Shown: piece by piece, positions 42,347 to 51,156 of the stretch
Layout: every line of letters begins with the position of its first letter
Numbering within the stretch: the stretch's first letter is position 1
Program-made: the position numbers and the translations under genes
Notes under the pieces: model-generated
What the model was told of the DNA's origin: nothing
The model's input: only the letters and a program-made list of their open reading frames with translations
Databases searched by the model: none
Origin: Candidatus Zipacnadia bacterium
Lineage (GTDB): Bacteria > Armatimonadota > Zipacnadia > Zipacnadales > UBA5352
Length of the DNA: 64,000 bases
Direction of reading: 5' to 3'
NCBI GenBank assembly: GCA_029821735.1
Contig: JALGSU010000012.1
Span: forward strand, 1-64,000

Positions 42347-43150
42347 CTATTCGTCGATCTCGGTCTGGGCTTCGCCATCACTCCCCTGGTCCTCAGTAGT
42401 AAGGTCGTCCCCCTGGCGCGAAAGGCGCTCAGATATCGTCGTCTGCACGTATCCGGCGATTGACCACCAGAGCGACGCCGCAAAGGCCAACCCCAGGAGG
42501 AACACCCCCCAAGGGAAGTGGAACCCCTTAGGTGCGTTCAGGTCCCGACCTGCTCCCTGCGAGTGCTGCACCGATATGGTCGGTTCGTATGCCACGCCCG
42601 CGATCCTGGTGGCGTAGTACCATACCTTGATGGTCACGCTCTCTTGCGGTACCAGCCGTGGCAGGTCATTCTCGGTCAGCTCCAGGCCAGTGGGGGCAGC
42701 GCCGTCACCGTCATGGAACAGCTTGGCTTTGAGGCCAGGCCTTGCTGAGCACTCAGCCGTCTGGTGCACCACAACTCCCGGCAACTGAACAGCGATCCTG
42801 ACCGCCTCGGCTGAACCGCGCCCACGATTGCTAACCTGGAGTCGCAGATACTGGTCCTCGAAGAGGTTCTCTGGGAGCAATGCACGGCGGGTCCCCTCGT
42901 CCCAGCGTTTATCGTGGTCCCACTCAGGATGCTCAGCTTCTACTTCAGCACGGATCTGTTCTCGCCGCCGTTTCTCCAATTCACCGATGGCCTTGCTCAG
43001 GTTGGGCCCCACGATTGTCTCGGCTTCATCGAACTCGTACACCACATCTGGGCGGAACAACAGCCTCTGACCCACGTCTCCGAACAGCCCAAGCAGTATC
43101 GCGGCAACGGCAACCACTATCCCGATTGACACGGCATGTTTCGCCAACAT
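42347..43150 (-). CDS. Unrecognised two-membrane-segment protein inside the tRNA-Leu islet
   Basis: I do not recognise this 267-residue protein. It has an N-terminal hydrophobic segment (VSIGIVVAVAAILLGLF) and a C-terminal one (WGVFLLGLAFAASLWWSIAG). The middle is soluble and probably extracytoplasmic: a charged helix (LEKRRREQIRAEVEAEH) and a beta-rich portion (LRLQVSNRGRGSAEAVRIAVQ). The tail is acidic (DQGSDGEAQTEIDE). GGAGG precedes ATG 43150 by 7 bases, supporting expression. It is the only gene between the two copies of the tRNA-derived repeat. No integrase, relaxase or toxin motif is visible. Confidence 0.7.
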   Translation of the reverse strand: MLAKHAVSIGIVVAVAAILLGLFGDVGQRLLFRPDVVYEFDEAETIVGPNLSKAIGELEKRRREQIRAEVEAEHPEWDHDKRWDEGTRRALLPENLFEDQYLRLQVSNRGRGSAEAVRIAVQLPGVVVHQTAECSARPGLKAKLFHDGDGAAPTGLELTENDLPRLVPQESVTIKVWYYATRIAGVAYEPTISVQHSQGAGRDLNAPKGFHFPWGVFLLGLAFAASLWWSIAGYVQTTISERLSRQGDDLTTEDQGSDGEAQTEIDE

Positions 43151-43214
43151 TGTCCCGCCTCCCGCTTCTAGTCCCCGGCCCGACCGAGGCCCCTATCCAC
43201 CGTACACGCATTTC

Positions 43215-43240
43215 GCCGGAGGTGGATGTGCACCTCCGGC
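43215..43240. repeat. Inverted repeat resembling a collapsed tRNA-Leu acceptor stem
   Basis: GCCGGAGGTG-GATGTG-CACCTCCGGC is a 10-bp perfect stem directly followed by ACCATA. GCCGGAG and CTCCGGC-ACCA equal both strands of the tRNA-Leu(UAA) acceptor stem plus CCA. No T tract is present. Confidence 0.7.
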
Positions 43241-43269
43241 ACCATAGGGCAGAAACGACAGAGACGGCA
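43233..43269 (+). repeat. Candidate att-like direct repeat, distal copy
   Basis: CCTCCGGCACCATA-GGG-CAGAAACGACAGAGACGGCA repeats the 3' end of tRNA-Leu(UAA) and its downstream flank with two mismatches to 42252-42288. Confidence 0.8.
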
Positions 43270-43298
43270 CTGGCCTCAGAGCCGTCGCTCACCTCGCT

Positions 43299-44261
43299 CT
43301 AGTTCTCCGGAATGTAGATCCTCACAATGTCATTGCCGTAGTCACAGACGTAGGTGTTGCCGGATTCAGCGACGGCGATGCCGTGGGGCTCGTTGAGCCC
43401 CCATGGATCCTCCGCGTCGCCGAAGTGCCCGAACTGCTTGATGAAGACCCCCTTGGACGTGAACTTCTGTACGCGGTGGTTCTGGGTGTCGGCGACCAGC
43501 ACTTGCCCCTTCTGGTTCACCGCGATGCCCTCCGGGAACTCGAACTGCCCCGGCCCATCACCGCGCCCGCCCCACTGTCTGATGAAGTTCCCGGTGTCAG
43601 AGAACTGCTGAATGCGGTGATTGCCGCGATCCACGACGTAGACGGTGATCCCGTCGCGCGCGCACGCGATGCCGCAGGGATTGCGGAACTGGCCGTTGCC
43701 CCCTCCGAAGCCGCCCCACATTGACCACCCTTGAGTGGGAGTGTTCATGTGCACGCGGTGGCCGGTGAAGTCGGTGATCCACAGGCGTGAGGTCTCGAAG
43801 AATCCCCGCGTGTATGCGATGCCGTAGGGGTTGGCGATGTTTCCCGGGCCTCCGGTCGAGCCCGCGAGAGTGATGCGGTAACTGCCGTCAGTCCGGTCGA
43901 AGACCTGGGTGCGCCCGCTGAAGTAATCCGCCACGTAGATGTTGCCAGAGGAGCCTGTAGCTATGCCGGTGGGCATGAGGAATTCGCCGTTGCCGTTGCC
44001 CTGCGACCCCCACTCCAGCGTGGGAATGCCCAGGGAAGTGAACTTGACCACGCGCTGATTTCCGGCGTCAGTCACGTATACAGCGCCGCCGCCATCCACC
44101 GCGACCCCGAAGGGTAGCTGGAATGGGGCCAGGAGTCTGCCCGCGAACTCGTATCCGCCCTGCGGCGGGGCGTCTACGCTGCCGCCCCCCGCGCAACCCA
44201 CAAGGGCACAGCTCACGGTGACCATCGCGATCAGCGAAACGACATACTTTGACCCGTCCAC
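43299..44261 (-). CDS. NHL-repeat lipoprotein
   Basis: A 320-residue lipoprotein with a lipobox-type N-terminus (VTVSCALVGCAGGG). About six NHL blades follow, such as PFGVAVDGGGAVYVTDAGNQ, PTGIATGSSGNIYVADYF and PEGIAVNQKGQVLVADTQNH. The blades resemble those of the 727-residue NHL protein (NHRVQKFTSKGVFIKQFG here versus NHRVQKFTANGAFITKWG there). It has no catalytic or C-terminal sorting domain. GTG 44261 has GGAGGAGGAG upstream. Likely anchored at the outer or inner membrane and involved in binding. Confidence 0.85.
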   Translation of the reverse strand: MDGSKYVVSLIAMVTVSCALVGCAGGGSVDAPPQGGYEFAGRLLAPFQLPFGVAVDGGGAVYVTDAGNQRVVKFTSLGIPTLEWGSQGNGNGEFLMPTGIATGSSGNIYVADYFSGRTQVFDRTDGSYRITLAGSTGGPGNIANPYGIAYTRGFFETSRLWITDFTGHRVHMNTPTQGWSMWGGFGGGNGQFRNPCGIACARDGITVYVVDRGNHRIQQFSDTGNFIRQWGGRGDGPGQFEFPEGIAVNQKGQVLVADTQNHRVQKFTSKGVFIKQFGHFGDAEDPWGLNEPHGIAVAESGNTYVCDYGNDIVRIYIPEN

Positions 44262-44345
44262 TGTCTCTCCTCCTCCATACGCTCAACTCAGGCAGCAGTA
44301 GGGCATCGTACTAAGTTTTCACCGTGGCTCGAGTTGCTCCTGCCA

Positions 44346-46565
44346 TTAAGGCTCGGGCACGATGAGCTGCACACGCACCCGCGGGCGGACGGTCGGGACC
44401 TCGTCATCCTCGTAGCTGAACATCTGGATCGAGTTTCTGCGCAGGATCGGGAACGCGCCGCGCACCATCTCCGAGACGTTCAGGCCGTCCGTGGGCACAT
44501 CCGTGCGCTCGAGCTTCACCGGTCCGTACCAGACGGTTCCCTGTTTCTTGAGGCGGTAGAGATAGATCCACTCCAGTGAGGTCGCGCCGTCGGGCGGCGT
44601 CACTTCGCCCGCTACCTCGGTCCAGGTTTCGCGCAGACGGTTGGTCAGGGCGCCCACGTCCTTGTCTCCGTCTGGCGTCTTGAAGCGAAGGATGATGTGG
44701 CTCTGGTCGCCGTCGGCCACCTTGCCGGTGATGGTCAGCAGCAGGGGCATCCCCGCCTGCACCGTGCGCCCCACCCGGATGCGGTGGATCAGATAGCCGT
44801 CGTTCACGCCTGTGAAACCGGACGGGTCGTCGGCATTCGCGCGAGCCGAACCATCGTCGTCGACCATCGGCAGCACATACACGCGCGAGTCCCCCGCCGG
44901 GTCTATCACGAGGCGCGCGCCATCCTCCAGCACGCCCTCGAATCTCACCCGCGCGTAGGCATCGCCCACCGACGGATTGCGCACCGATCCGCGCAGAGAC
45001 TCGATCTCGATCACCGGGCGGAGTTCGCCCTGCGGCAGGCGGAAGGGCGCCTCCATCCAAGTTGTTCCGGAGACGCCGATCTCGTGTGGCTGAGCATATG
45101 CGACCGCGGTGTCGGCGCTCAGTTGCAGCCTCGCGGGCGAACTGCCGTCGGCCTTCGCGTTGAAGGTGAAGGCCCCGGCAGGTGCGCCAGCGTAGTCATC
45201 GGCGACTTTGATCCACCAGTCAGCGATGCGTCGCTCGCCTGGCTGCAGATCGCCGAGCTTCAGCGTCGCGGGCGGTGATGCGTCGGGGTCAACAGCAAAG
45301 CCCGCCGGTGGCTGAATGGTGATGGTCGCGTCCTTGGCGACGGCTTCCGTGGAGTCGAGGTAGAAGCTCTCCTCGCGAGCGTTCTCGACCACTACCATCG
45401 GATGCAGGTAGCCGCCGGGCTTCGCGGCATCGAGCGGGAGTTCAGCGTGCAGGCGCAGAGCGGGCTGAGCGCGGACGATATCCATGCCCACATCTTCGAG
45501 GGCAAGGTGTCGGCGCATATGCAGCTTGATCGACACGCTGCGGGTGTTCCACGCTGAGCCCTCGGGAATGCCATGATCGTCATTCCACACACCTCGGGCG
45601 GCGCAATCGCCCTGGCAGTAGAAGAAGTAGCCCATGTTGTGCGGGTCGCGGGTCTTGGCCATCGCCACGTTCTCGTCCCAACTGCAGAGTCTCATGAACG
45701 ATGGGTGGGAGATCTGGGAGAAGAAGAGCCAGTCGTTTTCGCGGGCGAGCTTGAGGTAGCGGTCCCAGACTTGCTGGCTGTTGGGGTAGGCGAAGAAGCC
45801 GTCGCAGAAGCCCGGCTTGATGATCTCGCCCCAGCGGATGGGCATGAGCATGCGCTTGTCCAGCGGCGTGCCGTCGGGCACCATGTCCAGAGACGCGTGG
45901 TTGGTCTGCTGGTAGTACCATATCAGCCGGCCCTCGGACGCTTCCTTCATGGCCGCGTGGACCTCGCCGATGGCCTGCACCCACTTCTCGCCCCACCAGA
46001 TCCGGGTCTCATCGTCCCACACCAGTGGCTTGCCACGCTCGGCTTCGATCTCGGTCTGGAAGCGCTTCAGGTCCCAGGAGAGTTCGCCGCCGGTCTCGTT
46101 CTTGCCGAAGGGCCCGGCGGAGAAGTGTCCGGGAAGCTCCTCGAGGAAGGTCAAGCCGACCACGTTCTCGGGCTTGCTGATGTTGTCGAGCACGACCCGG
46201 ATCTGGTCATGGATGGCCTGATTGACCTTGTCCTTGACCCCGTCCTTGTAGAGGTAGTGCAGGAAGGTTGCCTGGTAGCGATTCTCGGGGCAGTCGCCCG
46301 CGCTCATGATGGGCCACACGCGGATGACGATTTTCAGCTCGGGATTGATTTCCAGCAGGCGGTTGAGACCGGCGACGGTCTCCTCGGTGGCGCCGATGTT
46401 GCCAAAGCACAGGTAGAGCCAATCATAGCGCGCCACGTCGAGCGCCGAACTTGCCTGCATGCCGCCGTAGTAGCAGCCAGCGCCGAGTTCCCAATAGTGG
46501 TCCTCTGCGGCGAAGCAGGGGACGAGAACGATTGCGGCGAGACCCACGGCCAGAAGCGTGCGCAT
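44346..46565 (-). CDS. Secreted protein of unknown function, possible glycoside-hydrolase-like barrel
   Basis: A 739-residue exported protein (signal LLAVGLAAIVLVPCFAAE). The N-terminal 350 residues look like a TIM-barrel: RYDWLYLCFGNIGATEETVAG, ENVVGLTFLEELPGHFSAG, KPLVWDDETRIWWGEKWVQ and WLFFSQISHPSFMRLCSW. Acidic residues in TFLEELP and VWDDETR are possible catalytic groups, but no GH family is recognised. Ig-like and jelly-roll-like regions follow (about 385-740; PVIEIESLRGSVRNPSVGDA). It starts soon after the preceding secreted propeller gene on the same strand. Confidence 0.65.
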   Translation of the reverse strand: MRTLLAVGLAAIVLVPCFAAEDHYWELGAGCYYGGMQASSALDVARYDWLYLCFGNIGATEETVAGLNRLLEINPELKIVIRVWPIMSAGDCPENRYQATFLHYLYKDGVKDKVNQAIHDQIRVVLDNISKPENVVGLTFLEELPGHFSAGPFGKNETGGELSWDLKRFQTEIEAERGKPLVWDDETRIWWGEKWVQAIGEVHAAMKEASEGRLIWYYQQTNHASLDMVPDGTPLDKRMLMPIRWGEIIKPGFCDGFFAYPNSQQVWDRYLKLARENDWLFFSQISHPSFMRLCSWDENVAMAKTRDPHNMGYFFYCQGDCAARGVWNDDHGIPEGSAWNTRSVSIKLHMRRHLALEDVGMDIVRAQPALRLHAELPLDAAKPGGYLHPMVVVENAREESFYLDSTEAVAKDATITIQPPAGFAVDPDASPPATLKLGDLQPGERRIADWWIKVADDYAGAPAGAFTFNAKADGSSPARLQLSADTAVAYAQPHEIGVSGTTWMEAPFRLPQGELRPVIEIESLRGSVRNPSVGDAYARVRFEGVLEDGARLVIDPAGDSRVYVLPMVDDDGSARANADDPSGFTGVNDGYLIHRIRVGRTVQAGMPLLLTITGKVADGDQSHIILRFKTPDGDKDVGALTNRLRETWTEVAGEVTPPDGATSLEWIYLYRLKKQGTVWYGPVKLERTDVPTDGLNVSEMVRGAFPILRRNSIQMFSYEDDEVPTVRPRVRVQLIVPEP

Positions 46566-46586
46566 ACTCTGTGCCTCCTGTGTGCG

Positions 46587-48425
46587 TCAGTAGATCTTCA
46601 GGCGCAGCAGGTCCATGGCGGTGAAAGCGTAGAGCCACTCGCCGGTCAGGGCGATCTGGCGATGCAGGCCTGGGTAAGTGGCGATGATCTCGCGTTCGCG
46701 GGTCTCCGGGTCAATGCGGAGGATCGTGCCAGCCATGGCAACGTAGATCATCCCGTCCTCTTCGCGAAGTTGCAGGTGGCCGGCACCGAAGCCCCAGTCA
46801 TCAAGGTAGACGATTTCCTCCGTTGTGAAGTCGAAGACGCCGATCTTGCCGTTGGGCGCGCCTACGAACCACAACTGGTCCCCGATGCGCAGGAAGCTGT
46901 CGATGACGTATTCGTCCTCCCACGGCGTGAACTCCTTGATGGTCTCGCGCGTGCGCAAGTCCCATAGGATGAGGCGGCCGGGGGTGACGACCTTCGGCGC
47001 GCCGGTGCCAGCGTAGAGGCTGGTCCCTACCATGATGACATCATCATCTGGCGTGGTGGAAAGGCGCCAGGCGCTCTGGGGCAGGAAGGGCTGTTTGACG
47101 ACATCGAACTCGGCGGCGGCGGAATCGACGATCACGATGGCGCCACCGGACTTCCCGTAGCCCGGCTGGCCGGCGACGATGGTGTGCGTGCCGTCGGGTG
47201 CGAGGATGAGATCGCCGGCGCGCTGCAACTCGCGGGAGGTCTTGCCGATGTGGCGCGGGTTGCTGCCCTCCTCTTTGCCGAAGTTCCACTCTAGGGCCGG
47301 GTCCCAGATGGTGTAGCTGCAATCGGAGTATGCCGCCATGTGCAGCTTACCGTCAATCCAGGTGGATGCGTAGACCTGCCCGGCGTGGCCGACGGGGTTG
47401 CCGAATATCTCCACCTCACCGCTGCCCGGGTCATGGGCGAAGAGCGTGATAGGCGTGTGGGTGTTGCCGTAGACGCGGCCGTCCGATCCGGTGAAGATGT
47501 CCCACAACCGGGTCCCGCTGCAGTCGTACTCGAAGTCCACCATGAACTTCTCGCCGTCGGGCCTCGAGACCATGTATTGGTTCTGCTCGATGAACTCGGT
47601 GTATGCGAACAGCATGGTGCCGTCCTCGAGTTCGTAGTAGGAGGTGTGGGGCAGCTTCTCAACGGGCTCCATTTCCAGCCCGCTCATGCGCCAGTACTTG
47701 CCACCGTTCCCGTAGACGTAGACGCGCCCGTCCTCGAAGGTCATGGCCCGGCCCCAGCCAGCGCCCTCACGGGATTCATCGGGCAGGAGCTGGGTCTTTT
47801 CGCCGCTGTGAATGTTGTATGCCCAGACCGCCGGCCCGGTCACGCCGCAGCCGCAGTAGACGTAGTCACCCTCGACGGCGATGGTGCGCACATACATCTG
47901 GTCGGGGTCCATGCGGCCGAGGTCCTCGATCTCGTAGGTCTCCAGGTTCACGCGCACGAGCTTGCAGCTTGGGTATGTGCCGCCGTAGAGGTGGCCGTCG
48001 GACGCTTCGTACAGCTCCCAGACCACGGCCTCGCCCTCGGGGGGATTGCCGATGAAGCGCTGCTCGCCGGTGGCCGGGTCCATCTCGAAGATGCCGCCCG
48101 ATCCGGTAGTAGCGTAGCCCTTGCCATTTGAGTGCGCGCATATGCTCCAGACCTGGCCGGTGTAGCCATCGAAGCTGAACTGCTGGCCCTCGCCGGTGAG
48201 GGGATCGAGAGCCACGACGAACGCGCGCACCGCATCGGTCATGCCCAGGTAGTAGACTTCATCGCCGGCGGTGTCCTTGCCGACCGCCTGCGAGTAGACC
48301 CGCGAGAGCTTGACCGGAGTGCCGAGGTCCTCCCAGGCATTGGCCGGGGTGATCTCGGTGGCGGCTTCCCACGCATGAGAGATCAGTGGCAGGAGCACAG
48401 CGGCGACGAGCAGCAGGCAGCGCAT
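46587..48425 (-). CDS. Secreted beta-propeller protein
   Basis: A 612-residue exported protein from ATG 48425, with GGAGGT seven bases upstream and signal MRCLLLVAAVLLPLISHAW. The track start extends 93 residues through the divergent control region. It consists of repeated propeller-like blades: WSICAHSNGKGYATTGSGGI, WELYEASDGHLYGGTYPSC, WDIFTGSDGRVYGNTHTPIT and ASTWIDGKLHMAAYSDC. The fold resembles Vgb/SMP-30-like propellers. No catalytic residues assigned. It is divergent from the heparinase-like gene and upstream of the 739-residue protein gene. Confidence 0.75.
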   Translation of the reverse strand: MRCLLLVAAVLLPLISHAWEAATEITPANAWEDLGTPVKLSRVYSQAVGKDTAGDEVYYLGMTDAVRAFVVALDPLTGEGQQFSFDGYTGQVWSICAHSNGKGYATTGSGGIFEMDPATGEQRFIGNPPEGEAVVWELYEASDGHLYGGTYPSCKLVRVNLETYEIEDLGRMDPDQMYVRTIAVEGDYVYCGCGVTGPAVWAYNIHSGEKTQLLPDESREGAGWGRAMTFEDGRVYVYGNGGKYWRMSGLEMEPVEKLPHTSYYELEDGTMLFAYTEFIEQNQYMVSRPDGEKFMVDFEYDCSGTRLWDIFTGSDGRVYGNTHTPITLFAHDPGSGEVEIFGNPVGHAGQVYASTWIDGKLHMAAYSDCSYTIWDPALEWNFGKEEGSNPRHIGKTSRELQRAGDLILAPDGTHTIVAGQPGYGKSGGAIVIVDSAAAEFDVVKQPFLPQSAWRLSTTPDDDVIMVGTSLYAGTGAPKVVTPGRLILWDLRTRETIKEFTPWEDEYVIDSFLRIGDQLWFVGAPNGKIGVFDFTTEEIVYLDDWGFGAGHLQLREEDGMIYVAMAGTILRIDPETREREIIATYPGLHRQIALTGEWLYAFTAMDLLRLKIY

Positions 48426-48564
48426 GACGGACCTCCGGTGCGGCAGACTGCATACAGTGAGCATTTCGCGTCCGCCGGGCGCAGTCCTGCCCGGCAAGGT
48501 CCGCGGGGCGTTTGCGGCGAAGGCCCGATGGCCAGTTCGCACAGGCGTCACGGGAGTTGATGAC
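48426..48564. promoter_or_regulatory. Divergent control region, propeller versus heparinase-like genes
   Basis: A 139-base spacer between two oppositely oriented secreted-protein genes, expected to hold both promoters. No clear hexamers seen. Confidence 0.4.
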
Positions 48565-51153
48565 ATGCACGGAGCGAAGTTGTCTGCGGGTCTGATCGCA
48601 TTGTTCGGCATGGCGACATCGGTCGCTCTGGCCGCCCCGGCGCATCCGCGCATATGGATCACCGCCGATGACTTGCCCCGACTGCAGGCGATCGCGGACG
48701 ACACTACCGAGAACGCCCTGGGGTGTGTGCCTGCGGAGGCATGGGCGAAGATCCTCGCACGTGCCGATCAACTCGTAGCCGCGCCGGCCTATCACTACAA
48801 GGTGAACATGCCTGGGCGCGAGGGCGCGCCGCCGCAGATGTGGGAGTACACGCTCTCTGACGAGCGGCCACCACGGCACGACGACTACTCGCACTACCCG
48901 CCATGGACCGCGATGTTCCAGGAGCGCTCGGACTCTATCTCCACGCGCCTGAAGTATTTCCTGCTCGCCTGGGTCATCACGGGCGATGATGTCTACTATG
49001 AGAAGGCGCGCGAGATCGTCATGCACCTGTGCGCGTGGGACGACATGTGGCATGACCTGAGCACCTCAGGCGGGCAGCGCAGCAGTCTCGACACCAGCCA
49101 CGGGACCATCTGGGTCAGCATGTTCTATGACTGGTGCTACGATGAGCTGAGTGAGGCCGACCGGACCGTTGTCCGCCAGGCGCTGCTGGAGAAGGGGCTC
49201 GAGTGGCTGGCCATCGGCGCTGCGAAGGGCACGGTCTACCACAACATCACCGTCCTGCAGGTGTGCGCGCTGGGCATCGGCAGTATCGCGATTATGGACG
49301 AGGAAGAGCGGGCCGGCGAATGGATAGACCTGGCCCTCAGTCGCATCGCGGAGAATTTCGCCGAACAGGGCGCTGATGGTGGTGCGATGGAAGGGCCGAT
49401 GTATGGCAACTACGCCGCCTCGGCGATAGCCGATCTGCTATGGGCGACGCAGACCGCTGAGATTGAGCACAACCTGTTGGAGCACAACTACCTGCGGACG
49501 CTGCCGCGCTACTGCGTGAGTCTGCTGGACCCGGGGACCAACATGCAGCCGTGCTTCGGCGACGGTGGTCCGGGGCAGGCCTTCGGGCATACGAACCTGA
49601 CGCTGGCACTGGGCGGCGACCCGGATGCGGCCTGGTACTGCCAGCGCATAGGCATGTTCGACGAGCCCACGCCGCGCACGCTCATCGCGATGGATCCTGA
49701 ACGTATCCAGCCGGTCGATCCGGACTACAACCCGTCGCAGGCGTTCGTGGACGTGGGTTACGGGATTCTGCGCGATGGCTTTGATCCGACCTCGGCGTTC
49801 ATGGCTTTCAAGGCTGGGCCGCCCGCGAAGGGCATCGGCCACAATCACTACGACCACAACAGCTTCGTGATCAGCTATGCAGGCGCGTGGATCGCGTCGG
49901 ACCCCGGGTACCGCGATTACTTCCATCCGGCGCGGCGCAAGTACACCGTCAGCAGCCTCGGGCACAGCACCGTGGTTCTGGACATGGACGAGGAGTATCT
50001 GGCCAGTCACAACTATCGCAGCGCCGGCCATGAACAGGTGAAGCTCACCGACAGCCGGATCGCCGAGTTCTTCGCGGGTGAGAGCTATGACTACCTGCTG
50101 GGCGACGGGGCTGGCAGCTACAATACAGATGAACTGACTGTGCTGGATCGCTTTGATAGACAGGTAATCTTCGCCAAGCCGAACGTCTTCTTTGTGCGCG
50201 ACACGCTGGCCGCGCCCGAGCCGCATCGCTTCACAGCGCTGACGCACACCGGCGGGCACAACGCTTTCCAGATCGACGGCCAGCAGGCGCAGGCCATCGC
50301 CTCGACCTGTCTGTTGCAGGTACACCCGTTCTCGCCGGACGGGATCACACTCACGACCGCCCGCTACCTCGAGGCCGAGAGCCGCGGGCCGTATTTGGCG
50401 GCGACGACTGAGCCCGTGAAGCAGACGACGATCGTGACCGCGCTGATCCCGCGCCATCACATGGAGCCGATCACCAACGGGGGCTTCGAGAACGGGATGG
50501 TGGGATGGACGCCGCGGAGCGCGCAGAACCAAATGCCCAACCACGTGGTGGACACTGAGGTGGCACACTCGGGAGCGGCGTCGGGGCGTATCGACAACAA
50601 TGGCTACTACTATACGCGGCCATTCCACCTCGCGCCTGGCACTGAGTTCACTGCCCGCTGGTGGGGTAAGTGCACCGGCGAGGGCGCGCATGGCTACGTC
50701 TACCACTCCGCCGGTGGCAAGAGCGTGAAGCGCGTGGAGCTGGCCGGACCGACCACTGACGAGTGGACGCAGTTCGAGTATACGGGGATCATCCCCGAGG
50801 GCACTGAGCAGACGCGGCTGGCGCTGCAGATGTTCGGGGAGGGCCAGTGCTGGTACGACGACGTGGAGGTCATTGCGGCGGTGGATCAGGATGCGGCCGA
50901 GCCGGCGACGGTGACGGCGCTGGATGAGGGCGCATCAGGCGCGGTGGTCGAGGTGGACGGAATCACACACGTTTTGCTCTGCGGCGAGGCCGGACAGGCG
51001 CGGACCATCGAGGCCGCCGGGCACACGTTTGTGACTGACGCGGAGATTGCGGTGGTGACGGTGGGTGACGGCGCAGCGCGCGCGTTCATGCTGCGAGGCG
51101 AGACGATCACCGTGGACGGTCAGGCGCGAGGGCACGTGGCAGGTAACGCGTGA
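48565..51153 (+). CDS. Heparinase II/III-like secreted polysaccharide lyase
   Basis: An 862-residue exported protein from ATG 48565 (GGGAG upstream; signal LSAGLIALFGMATSVALA). The helical N-terminal toroid contains YYEKAREIVMHLCAWDDMWH and GTVYHNITVLQVCALGIGS. The heparinase II/III-like beta domain follows, with FMAFKAGPPAKGIGHNHYDHNSFVISYAGAWIASDPGY, including the conserved His/Asn/Asp of the family. A carbohydrate-binding-like module (GGFENGMVGWTPRSAQNQMP) is near residue 680. The substrate may be a uronic-acid-containing polysaccharide such as alginate or heparan; not resolved. The track ORF adds 47 spurious residues. Confidence 0.85.
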   Translation: MHGAKLSAGLIALFGMATSVALAAPAHPRIWITADDLPRLQAIADDTTENALGCVPAEAWAKILARADQLVAAPAYHYKVNMPGREGAPPQMWEYTLSDERPPRHDDYSHYPPWTAMFQERSDSISTRLKYFLLAWVITGDDVYYEKAREIVMHLCAWDDMWHDLSTSGGQRSSLDTSHGTIWVSMFYDWCYDELSEADRTVVRQALLEKGLEWLAIGAAKGTVYHNITVLQVCALGIGSIAIMDEEERAGEWIDLALSRIAENFAEQGADGGAMEGPMYGNYAASAIADLLWATQTAEIEHNLLEHNYLRTLPRYCVSLLDPGTNMQPCFGDGGPGQAFGHTNLTLALGGDPDAAWYCQRIGMFDEPTPRTLIAMDPERIQPVDPDYNPSQAFVDVGYGILRDGFDPTSAFMAFKAGPPAKGIGHNHYDHNSFVISYAGAWIASDPGYRDYFHPARRKYTVSSLGHSTVVLDMDEEYLASHNYRSAGHEQVKLTDSRIAEFFAGESYDYLLGDGAGSYNTDELTVLDRFDRQVIFAKPNVFFVRDTLAAPEPHRFTALTHTGGHNAFQIDGQQAQAIASTCLLQVHPFSPDGITLTTARYLEAESRGPYLAATTEPVKQTTIVTALIPRHHMEPITNGGFENGMVGWTPRSAQNQMPNHVVDTEVAHSGAASGRIDNNGYYYTRPFHLAPGTEFTARWWGKCTGEGAHGYVYHSAGGKSVKRVELAGPTTDEWTQFEYTGIIPEGTEQTRLALQMFGEGQCWYDDVEVIAAVDQDAAEPATVTALDEGASGAVVEVDGITHVLLCGEAGQARTIEAAGHTFVTDAEIAVVTVGDGAARAFMLRGETITVDGQARGHVAGNA

Positions 51154-51156
51154 CGG

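Noticed and set aside
45573-46967. 464-aa plus ORF
   Set aside because: It is antisense to two secreted-protein genes on the minus strand that have signal peptides and ribosome-binding sites.
49438-50706. 422-aa minus ORF
   Set aside because: It is antisense to the heparinase-like gene.
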